Shown here piece by piece: positions 25,201 through 37,200 of a DNA stretch of 64,000 bases. Numbering within the stretch: the stretch's first letter is position 1; each line of letters starts with the position of its first letter. The DNA is from Omphiscola glabra. Lineage: Eukaryota; Mollusca; Gastropoda; Lymnaeidae. The stretch is from assembly GCA_964017045.1 (NCBI GenBank), contig OZ024808.1, positions 19,647,284 to 19,711,283 of the forward strand, given 5' to 3'. The notes below the pieces were generated by a model. That model saw only the letters and a program-made list of their open reading frames with translations, was not told where the DNA came from and searched no databases. Position numbers and translations under genes: made by a program.

Positions 25201-28200
25201 CTAAATGAGGTTAGTTATCAGAGTGGTTCCCCAACCTTAGTCCACCAGTCTGACATTCCAAGACCGATGGGAAACTCAGGGATGCCAACTAGTTATCCTA
25301 AAAAAAATTCTGAATACAATTTTACATGTGGTTCCGCAAACAAATCAAACAACTGGATAATTGATTTTTTATGGGACTCAACTACAACTAGGCCGATGTT
25401 CTTTCTTGTATCAAATGCAGAATATCTTCTATGAGTCAATCTATCAGATCCGAGTTACAATTCACAAACAAGATGGAGAAGACATGAGTAGCCATACAGA
25501 AAAAAAGGGAAGGGCATTTTATACATTCAACTTTATGTCATACAATGTAACAAAGACATCTGCTCACAATTGTAATCATATATGAGGCTGTCCCCTGAGC
25601 TAAGATGTAAACATACGTTTCAGACATAAACTGAAAATTAATTTTTTTTTTTTTTTAACAACCCAAGTCCCATTTTGATAAACATGTACAGAAGTTAAGT
25701 TGTTCTTGTTCCCAAGTTTTTAACAATTCAACGAGAGAAGTTATTTACATGAACATTTTGTCAGTTAAAACTTTAATTGTTCATATAAATAAAATGAACA
25801 TGAGATATAATCAAAATCTATTTGATGCAGATGGAAAATCTGCCAGCTTCTTGACTGAAATAAATTGAAGTCTGCAATAAAAAGCCATGAGCTGTCCACA
25901 AAATGAAAGTTAAAAGTAACATTTCATCAAGATAAATTTTAAAAAAATAATTTTTTTATAAAAATTCCCCAAACAATGATTTTTACAAAAACATAAAACG
26001 TACCAACAGATCAAACATGGGTCAGACAATGATTTTTACCAAACATAAACAGTACCAACAGATCAAACATTGGTCAGACAATATGACTTTTACCAAAACA
26101 TAAGCAGTACCAACAGATCAAACATTGGTCAGACAATATGATTTTTACCAAAACATAAGCAATACCAACAGATCAAACATTGCTCAGACAATATGATTTT
26201 TACCAAAACATAAGCAGTACCAACAGATCAAACATTGCTCAGTAGAGTTTCCCCAATCAATATTAAAGTGGTAAGTTGTAATTCTAAACCACTTCAGATC
26301 ATTCTAATGAGGCTTGTACAAGTCAAGCAATGGGAAAATGTAAATGTCCATGTGTGCTTTCATAGTAAAGATTTGAGGATGATGCAATTTCAAAAAAAAA
26401 AAAAAAAGAAAAAAAAAGAAGAAAAAAAAGAGATAATGAGACACCACAGAACAAATAATTTATTCCACAGATTTTCCAATAAATAGGGGACCAATCTCTG
26501 ATCAGCAGTTAAGCTACATTAGTGGACAAGCAAGGGTGAGATGACTAGGGCCACCGATTGTAAGAAGTTTGAGATAGTGGTGTTTGAGAGGCTAAAGAAA
26601 TAAACATGATGTGTTCATATTGAGCCATCAGTTCTGGGAAGTTTTGATTCATTGAAACTGAGAATTGAATTAAAAATTATGAACTGAACATTTTGAATTT
26701 AAGGGTCAGGCAAATTTTAAGGTGCATTTTAAAAAAAAAAATGTATTCTCAAATTTCAAGTTAACATTGTACAGCTGTAAAATTTCCTCATTGAATAAAC
26801 TTCAAAGTTGCATGATTTTTTGGAAACTATACTTTTATCAAAGGTGGCTTAGTAACATGTTTTCTTGTTTTGGCCTTCAGCTGTCCAGAAATTTATCTAG
26901 GATGACCAAATTACAGTTCATCAACTTTTGTATAATGTTCTGCTCAGTAGAGTTTCCACATCAAGGTAAGCAGCAAACAAGGAATTTTTAAACATTTATT
27001 TTATGTAGAATATTTTGACAGATTCTATTAGGTCAATAATCAAGCTAAAATCTAGCTGAACTTTATGGGTAACTTCAATGGTGGGACTCAGGGATCACAG
27101 ATGTTGCTGGTTCTTCATTGAAATGAGACTGCAATATATTTCAGTACTGCCACTAAATGTTTTTTTTACATATGCTGACAGACTCTTGTAGAATAATTTT
27201 TATTTCTGGACTGTTTCCAACATGTAAAAGTAAGGCTTGTCAGGTATGTGAAGGTATGCACATTCAAAGATTGAGATTTATCTGCTCGTTTTTTTAAAAA
27301 ATAAGTTGTTAATCTCTACTAAATTAGGGTGGTGGGGGAGGGGGGGAGGAGGAGGTTAGGACACACCTGCAAATATCCTCTTTTGTCAGTGTTTTAAAAT
27401 TTCCTCTGCCGACATCATAAGAAATAAAAAAACAAAACATGATCACATTTTTAGAATACCACTTATTGTACAATAATATATCTTAAGGATGTCCTTCACT
27501 TTGTTATGACATTAATGGTTCAAATCGACTGGAATTAATGAAAACAAATTTAAATTATGATATCCCCTTTACCAAAAAAAATATTTTGTCCTTACTGAAA
27601 TAAGAAGTAATTTTTATTTTACTATTCTTTAACACCACATTGCTGCCTGCCAAGTCCATACAACTCTTGTCCAAAGAGGCCAGGATGACTTCCCTTTACA
27701 TGACTGTATGACACAAGAAATCGATCTCATGTTTCTGGCTGACGCAGCGCTAACAAACTTCACACCAGTGTTGGAATTCAACCGACTCGACTGCAAGGAC
27801 AACCTCAAGAGTGGAAGACCCATTGTACACACATCAACAAATTTCAGCCTAGCTGATCTGATCAACAACATTTGCCTGGATTTGCCTGGAGACACTGAAC
27901 TACTCCCCATGTATAATGGCAAGGCTGAGAAAAGCTTCTTGACCGTCTTGGAGAAAGTGGAGAGTGCTGCCTACCACTCCCAGATGTCTTACTTTTCCCA
28001 GTTTATTGACATTTTCACAATGCCCCAAGAAACTGACCTGACGAGGGTCAAGGTGGCCTTTTATGTGTCCACTGGCAAAGCCCAGTCTGACCCAGATTCC
28101 AGCCTGGTACTGCAAAAATTCAATTTCCGCATGCACACCAACAAATTTTCAGCCAAAAAAGCAATAGAGAAAGATTTCACCACCACTGCATACACGCCAT

Positions 28201-31200
28201 CAGCCATAGAAGCGACAAAGTTTGCAATCGCCGATCTTTATCGTGACCGTAAGGCAGGCTCACGTCAGAATGCCGTCCAAGTTCTGATTGTGGCAGTGAA
28301 TCACTTTGTAACTGTCAATCCCCAGTGGTTCACAAGGTATTGCGTTGAGATTTTCAACTCCACCAAAATCAAAGTTTTGTTTGTTGCCTTCAGCTCCATG
28401 GCCCTGATTCCACTCTTGCCTCTTTTCCCAGGAAACAACGTCATCAATTTCACCCTGCAGCCTGAGGCTAAAATAACTAAAACATCCATGCTGTTGTGCT
28501 CTTTTTGCGATGCCCAAATCCCCAGCTTCAGTGCACAGATGGGTGGTCAGTGCGTGTCTAGTATGTCCTGCTACAAGCTATTGGTTCCAAGGGAAAATGC
28601 CAGGTTGTCTGATGGTAAATCATCATGTGAAGGAGCGGGAAGCCGAATCGTTGCCATAGAGACATTGTCAGAATTTAACTACATTAAGACCAATATCCCG
28701 TACATGCTGATGGGGCTAGCTGGCCGGGCAAACAATTTGAGTGACACAGATGAATATGTGGATATTTTCATTGGGCTGGAGCGTGAAGAATTCAGGTCAG
28801 AGAAAGAAATGTCTCAAGTCAGGAAGCAGTTCCACTGGGTGAACAAACTTCCTTTAGTGTACTCTCATTGGGCAATCAATGAGCCATCGGGTGGGTACAG
28901 CAATGCTTGTGTGGTGTGGAGATACGGAATCCATAGTCCAGATATCACTTCACCTGACAACGGGACAATGGGTAATCAGAAAGTTTTCAAAGAAGAGGGC
29001 TGGCACAGCCAACAGTGTGGTCTGATAAAAAGGGCTTTGCCATTGTGTGAGCTGCGGGCCGACTTTGGACCCAACGTAACATGTGATGAAACACTGATTT
29101 CAGTTGAGAACGGCCCGAGTCTGGGCAGCCTGGCATCTGCTGTGATGAGAGGTGAGTTGGGACTGTTGGGAAGACTGAGACGCACAGCCTTCGTCGCCGC
29201 TGCCTCTTGGCTCTTGAGTAAGAGCAGCACTAAAAAAATACAAGCATATTCTGTGATTTTCAGAAACAAGAGCTACAACGATACGATTTCCCTGAGCATG
29301 GTTCCCATGTTTTCATGTGGAGATGGTGTTGAGAGGACACCTTATTCTTTTGTGTGTGATAGATATCTAGATTGCTCTAATGGGTATGACGAAAAATTCT
29401 GCATTTACCCGGGGTGTGACCAGAATGCTGAGAATCAGTGTGGCTCGGGGCAGTGCTACCCGAAGAAGTCAAAGTGTGATTTGTACAGTGACTGCGAGGA
29501 TGACTCTGATGAAGTTGGATGTGAATGCCGACACGGCCGCTGCTCTGATGACAAATGCTTCCCCAAACATTGGTTCGCCGACGGGGAAGCAGACTGCAGC
29601 ACAAACTCACCCACCGGTGTTAAAGACGAGTTCAAGTTGTCGCAGGAGCACAGGATCAACGAGTGCGTCCTGATCTGCAACAACACCCAATGTTTATACC
29701 CTGAGAAGATAGGGGACGGGGTGGTGGACTGCCAGGGACAGGAGGGGCCACTGGATGAACTCCTGGGCCAGTTGCCAAACACCACCTGCTACGATCAGGC
29801 TCACGTCGTGCTGAGGTATAGCAACTGGGCACCAAAGTGCGTCTACATCAAGGACCAGTACAACAGCACCATAGGCTGCAGGAACATGGTGCATCTTCAG
29901 AACTGTGAAAACTTTACCTGCTCTGAGGGTTATGTCAAATGTCCTGGGTCCTACTGTATTCCCGTACACTATGTACGGAACGGTCTCTATGAATGTCCGC
30001 AGGGTGAAGACGAGCTGACAAAGCCATTGAATTGCATTGGTTATTTCAGGTGTGTTGACTCGGACATCTGCTTGCACCCTGACAGAGTCTGCGATCACTT
30101 CCCGCACTGCCCGCAGCATGATGATGAAATCAACTGCGGTGTTTCCTGTGCCCCGGGTTTCTTTTGTTTGGCTGGTGTCGTGGCCATCTCCGATTACAGC
30201 CAGGCCGTACCCGTCCTTGACCTCACCTTTGTTGACCGACGCACCCGATACCTTGACCTGTCAGGGGTCAACTTATCAAGGGTTTTTTCTACGGTCAATC
30301 AAGATCAGCTGAGTTATGTGATAGAGGCAAATTTCTCAAACTGCAGCATTGAAACTGTTGACCGTGCTCCAGGTTTCACCACTGAGCTACTGGCTGTACT
30401 ATGGTTGGATTTCAGTTACAACCTATTACGGAGGATTACAAATGCCAGTATTTTCACTTCAATGAAAGGATTACAAACTTTGAATCTGTCACACAATTAT
30501 CACTTGGAATACATAGACCATTATTCTTTTGAGCGCCATGATTCTCACCTGAAAGATTTGGACCTGTCATACACTAGAATGTCCAATCTTCCTTCTCAGC
30601 TGGTGGGGTACATGAAAAACTTGGCTCGGCTGAGTCTCAGGGGAACACGCATCACTGAGCTCGGTCCGGACATGTTTCCCAAGTCCTTTTCTGTTGTCGA
30701 GCTGGACTTGAGAGATATGAACATACAGCATTTCTCAGCAAACACATTTAAAAACTTGACCATCCTAGGCGTGTTGTACACAGACATGTATCAGCTGTGC
30801 TGTCCACAAATTCACAACAAGGACACCAAGATTGGAACCTGCAGGGCACCAAAAGATCTATTTTCATCCTGTTCTGACCTGATGAGTGAGATGGTGCTCC
30901 GTCTTCTGCTGTGGGTCAATGGCACGGTCGCTGTTTTAGGAAACCTGGTGGTCATTGTTTACAGGCTGGGTTTTGACCGCACGGTCCTGAGGATGGCATA
31001 CGGTCACTATGTAACTCATCTAGGCTTTGCCGATTTGATCATGGGTACCTATCTTCTCATAATTGCTTCTGTTGATATTTACTACAGGGGAACATACATC
31101 TGGAATGAATCGGCCTGGAGGCATAGCCCCCTCTGCAAGGTTGCTGGGTTTCTATCCACCCTGGCAAGTGAAACCTCCGCATTCTACATCCTCCTGATCA

Positions 31201-34200
31201 CAGTGGACAGATTCCTGATCATTAAGTTCCCTTTCGGCCAGCACCGCATGTCCAACAAAGTAATCAAGCTCTGCTGCGTTCTCTCCTGGTTGGCGGGCAT
31301 AGTGCTGAGTGCCATCCCTCTGCTGCCCCAGTTTGCCAACTGGCAGACCTACCAATCCAATGGCATGTGTTTGGGACTTCCCCTTCTGAGCACACAGCTG
31401 CAGGGCTGGCAGTTTTCTGCTGGTGTGTTCATCTTCCTCAACTGCTTCCTGTTCACGCTCATCAGCGTTGGTCAGGTCCTCATTTACAGGGCCATGACAA
31501 AGGCTAACGTCGACTCGGGGATACAAATCTCCCAAGGGAACTCGAGACGGGCTCAAGATTTCATCGTGGCAAGGAATCTATCACTTATCGCAATCACAGA
31601 TTTCATCTGCTGGTTTCCAGTTGGAATGACAGGACTGCTTGCCTTGGAAGGCGTTGACCTTGGGATGGACGCTTTTGCGTGGCTGGCGGTTCTTGTGCTG
31701 CCAATCAACTCTGCTCTGAACCCCATTATTTATACAATACCTGTGCTTAAGAGGAAGTGGAGAGAGGTTAGAGATGCACCTAATATGTGTACATACTCAA
31801 CCAGCTCAATGTGAAGGGACAACTTGTGATGTATCCACATTAATGTGTACATACTCAACCAGCTCAATGTGAAGGGACAGCTTCTGATGTATCCACATTA
31901 ATGTGTACATACTCAACCAGCTCAATGTGAAGGGACAACTTGAGATGTATCCACATTAATGTGTACATACTCAACCAGCTCAATGTGAAGGGACAGCTTC
32001 TGATGTATCCACATTAATGTGTACATACTCAACCAGCTCAATGTGAAGGGACAACTTGTGATGTATCCACATTAATGTGTACATACTCAACCAGCTCAAT
32101 GTGAAGGGACAGCTTCTGATGTATCCACATTAATGTGTACATACTCAACCAGCTCAATGTGAAGGGACAGCTTGTGATGTATCCACATTAAGTGTTAGAC
32201 AAAATAAATTCCGACAATGTCATCAAGTTAACATATAAATAAAGCAATTCACCCACAATGTGAATACCAGATCTAAGATTATGTAGATTTACAGATTTTT
32301 AGAGGAAAATGGCACATGACATCTGATTTTCTACATAAACACCAAAGAAAAAATACTTGAACGCATGCAAAAAAAAAAAAAAGTCTACAGTTAAAAGATA
32401 ATTCCTATGTAGGTTAAAAAAAACCTGGCCTCTCTCTTACTTCACTGGAGAAAAACTCTGTAGTTTAATATGACACAAAATCTGATAAACTAAATAAATT
32501 GTAATACATGACCAAAAAAATGATCATAACTGACACTAATGTTAAGTCATACAAAAAAAAAATGAGTTGCATTAATCATGGAGTATATGAGTGAATGTTC
32601 AAAAAATGTTATAGACTTAGGAAAAAAAAAGGATTCAGTAATGGAGCAAATGATATAGGCAAGGTTTAGAGCTGATTACATTACAGAGCATGTTTTGTGT
32701 AACAGAAAATCTTATAGGCCCAATATTCGTGACAAGAAATACAAGACTCTACTTTTCAATAGTTTCATGCTTTAGACAGTGTCTTGTTATGAAGCCAGTG
32801 AAATAACATAAATGTCCCACGAGACATAAATGTCCCACGAGACATAATTCCACAGCGTGGCCTTAAAAAATTCCTCTCATAACCTCCAGTATGCTTGGGA
32901 TGAAAACTTGCCACAACACCTTAACTGAAACACGATTATCCTAGTACAACTGAATCTACAGTGATATTGTGTTCTGGTTTAATTGAAGCACCAAGGGGAG
33001 ACAAGCTAGTCTAAAATTATTTTGTCAACATAGGTAATTGAGTGTCAAAAAGGGAAAAAGTCAGGGCTCACCTTATTTTATGTTTGTTAAGTTCTTGTAT
33101 GTACCCAGCCTCTGATGGCATGAGAAACAAGAGGGAATGCCCTTTGGTTCCAGCACGTGCGGTTCGACCAACTCTGTGGATGTAGTCCACTGTTGCACCA
33201 GGTGATGTGAACTGTATAATCCAATCCACATTTGGTAAATCCAACCCCCTGGCTGCAACATCCTGAAATAAAATCACATTTTTTTTTTTCAAACAAAATA
33301 AGCCCTTAGTCATATTTATTATTTATGTTGGTTTAACATCAAGGTAACCGGTTCTATTGCGTAACCGGTTCTGTTGCGTAACCGGTTCTGTTGCAGTAGT
33401 TTTTATTGAAGAGTCCAATTATCCTTTCTTTTCATACATTATAAAATGCTGACCTCTAATAACTAGTGGTGTAGACTAGTCCAACTAGTCTAACAATGGC
33501 ATCCAAGTTGAGCCTTATAGGGCTGGGAGAGGGGAAATGGAAGGGGGAAGGGATCCAGGAATGGAGTGCACGATTTTTTAAACCAAGATTTGTAGGCCTG
33601 GACCTTTAAAAATGCTTGCACAGTAATACCTAGTGTATGCGCATTTCAGGATTCAAGAATTCCCGGATTCATAAAGTTTTCACTGGAATTTAACTAATTT
33701 GCATTGGCAAAGTTTTTTTCACAGTCACAGATCTACGAAATTCTTTACATGGTTTTACCTTACTGTGAGTGCAGAAGAAAATGGCAGCCAATGAATTAAT
33801 AAACCGTAAGGGGTAAAATTGTGTAACATACTGTGCTAATGCGGCAAATAGCCATTAGGCAAAACTGTACTCCTTTTTTTAAAGGGTAATGTTTTAAGCT
33901 TAAACGCAGTCCTTCTTTTATTAAATGGAATTAAAGTGATTTGGGGGTCATACTCAGGGGTTTAAACTCTAGAAGTATGCATTTATTAGCATTCATGATT
34001 CCTCCTGATCTGCAGCGGGGGAATCTGGATCCTATAACCTCTCGAATGTATTTCTGTGTCACTGACTGAGCCAACCAGACGTTAGATATATATATAAAGT
34101 TTATAATATTCAAGTAGTCCTGCTGCTTCCTCTCCTCTAAGCCATTGATATGACAGTCATTAAATAAGGCATAGCAATTAATTACTTACCGTACAAAACA

Positions 34201-37200
34201 AAACGCCAGATGGTGTTGCTGTAAAGTCACTGAAGGTTTTCTGCCTCTCCTGCAATGGTCAAGTATTTCTTAAAAGTATTTCATGAGCTAAATTAAGTTG
34301 TACATAAAAATATCCATATGTGTTTAATTGGAAATATTTATAAATATAATTTCTAAAAATTTGTTGTCAAGGAAACTTCAAAAAGAAATTTAAAAAATAA
34401 ATTTTCATGTAGCTTTGATCAACTTGACTTTATCACTACTGCCTCCCTGCAGGAAAGGTCTTTGGTCAACTTGACTTTACCACTACTGCCTCCCTGCAGG
34501 AAAGGGCTTTGGTCAACTTGACTTTATCACTACTGCCACCCTGCAGGAAAGGGCTTTGGTCAACTTGACTTTATCACTACTGCCTACCTGCAGGAAAGGG
34601 CTTTGGTCAACTTGACTTTACCACTACTGCCTCCCTGCAGGAAAGGGCTTTGGTCAACTTGACTTTACCACTACTGCCTTCCTGCAGGATCAACTTGACT
34701 TTACCACTACTGCCTCCCTGCAGGATCAACTTGACTTATCACTACTGCCTCTCTGCAGGATCAACTTGACTTTATCACTACTGCCTCCCTGCAGGAAAGG
34801 GCTTTGGTCAACTTGACTTTATCACTACTGCCTCCCTGCAGGATCAACTTGACTTTACCACTACTGCCTCCCTGCAGGAAAGGGCTTTGATTCAACAAAT
34901 AACAATTAAATTTATATTCATAATAATTGTCCTCTCCTGCATGGCTAATTGGCTATTTCAAATAGAGTTGAGACAGTAATTTATCCCTTGTTTCTGAAAT
35001 AGGTTACATATCCTCACCTTCTGTGGCATATCTCCATACAGTTGATAAAATTTCACTTCTTCTTGCTTAGGTTGTCTGATATTGCCATGATGCTCATCAT
35101 CGTCACTGTCACCAATGTCGACATCCTCCTCCTCACCAAAAGCTAGTCTTGTCAGTGCCTCCTTGATGTTGCGTGATTTACCCAGGACTTCAGAGAACAG
35201 CTTGCAGTGAAAATGTACAGAGTCTTGTGTGGAGATGAAGACTATCACTTTACTGGCAGGCTTTGAATACTGGGGACAAAAAAATTTCATGAATCAACAG
35301 ATTGATGAACAAAACCTGAATTTTACTGCTTGCTTCTGACTTTACAGAGAACATACTCTGTATTTTACTGCTTGCTTCTGACTTAACAGAGAACATAATC
35401 TGTATTTTACTGCTTGCTTCTGACTTTACAGAGAACATACTCTGTATTTTCCTGCTCTGTCCTATCTTTACTGAGGCTCACTTACCTTCTAAAATTTCTT
35501 ACCTTGCATTTCCACAAAACCATAGCAGCAAGACTGACTAGACGCAGTTTACAAGGTGTGATGATAAAATACTGCTTCAGCTGAGATGGCACCGCAAAGT
35601 TGTTGTCATTCTTCTCTTCCAGAACATGGCCGGGGGGAGGGGAGGTCACATGTTTCTGTGGTGTGCTGGGGGTGGACTTTTGCTCCTGGAGGTCATTGCC
35701 GTCAGACACGCTGATGTGTTCTGGGTCATTCAGAGTTATGCTGGACAGCCTTTCCACACCTGAAGTCAGGGCAAGCATTCATGTTTTAAAGCAGTATATC
35801 ACTACAATCTAAACAGTGAAAGATTTTTTTTCTCTACTCTCTCAACTGTTGCAAAAATACTTTCATAACCTATTGTGTCTCGAAATGGAAAAAATTAATC
35901 ACAAATGTTTTAACATAGTAGTTTCAAAACAGATCAATGAGACACAAAACAATCTGTGTACATAAAGCAATATAGGTTATGCTTTAATAATGGGGGCACA
36001 GAATACAAAGGCAAATGTTTTGACAAATATCTGCATCAGAGTAACAAAAAACAAACAAAAACACATTCATATAAGTATAAATTAGATTAACATATTTATA
36101 TATATATTTGCATCCTAGCTACAAAAAATGAAAGAAAAGAATAAAAATGGGCACAAGTCCCTGAATATCTGTGTTCTGTATCACCATTATTAAAGCTTAG
36201 CCTATAATTGTGGTGCAAACAGTTCATCTATGGTTGCACCACCACTTCCTTCTATTTTGAGAGATAGAAAGTTTTTTTTGTCTTCATGCACAGACCTGTA
36301 GCTGCTCTTGCTCCGCATCTAACACTTACCTTCAGAAAGTGTTGCAGACAGGAGAACAGTTTGTGGAGGATCTGGGCACTGAGACTTGAGGGCATTCATG
36401 ATTTGGGCAATGTCTCTCTCATATCCTAGCTCTAGTAACCTAGTGAAAGCAGGCACAGTTATCACTGGTCACAACCAAAACTTTGGGCAATTCTCATATC
36501 CTAGCTCTAATAGCCTAATGAAAAGAAGCACAGTTATCACTGGTCACAAACACACCGGAAAGCACGTAACCATGATGAATGGAAAATTCTCGTTGAAGGC
36601 CTATGTCCCAGACGGGGTAAAAAAGGCGTAAGAAAAAAAAGACAAACTAAACTAATTTGAAATATCCAGAGGGGGGACCCATCATTCCCTGGGATTGTGG
36701 TGAGATCGGCAAATTTCACGTGTGGCCCTGTGTCATTAAATTATATACACGTAAATAAACAGAGCATCTTATTTTATTATAACACAATAATTTTGTTTAT
36801 GGTGTTGATTTTGGTCATTCCCCCCCTCTTGGGTCTGCATATTCCCCCCCCCCCCCTGGCTTCTGTCTAGCTTTGGATACTATTAAAATAAGAATGATTG
36901 CTGATTAAGAATAACAGGCACAATTCCCAGCCTTGGATTATGATAATATTAGTAACTGAAAGCGGTGAGAGTGGCTTGTTGGAGAATTAATTACTCTATT
37001 TTTATAATTGTCATTTTTCTTATAAAAAGATAATAGACAACATTTTTTTCTCAGTTAGAGCATCTTAGCTAGAGGAGGAATTTTTCTCAGTATTAAAGAT
37101 AATTTTTCAGATAAATTTTGTGCCTTTAATAGAAATGGTTTGTGATAGTAGTTGAAATGGAAAATAATTCTTAAAATTTAAGTAATTTTTTTGCATTAGG

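Noticed and set aside
20161..33313. A separate small gene at 20161-20370
   Set aside because: The peptide is the DDX31 C-terminal block and joins in phase to the exons at 22370 and 23245, so it is part of DDX31 despite the long intron.
33465..33490. Palindrome AGACTAGT-CCA-ACTAGTCT
   Set aside because: An isolated 8-bp stem without other context; too short to call an element or RNA structure.
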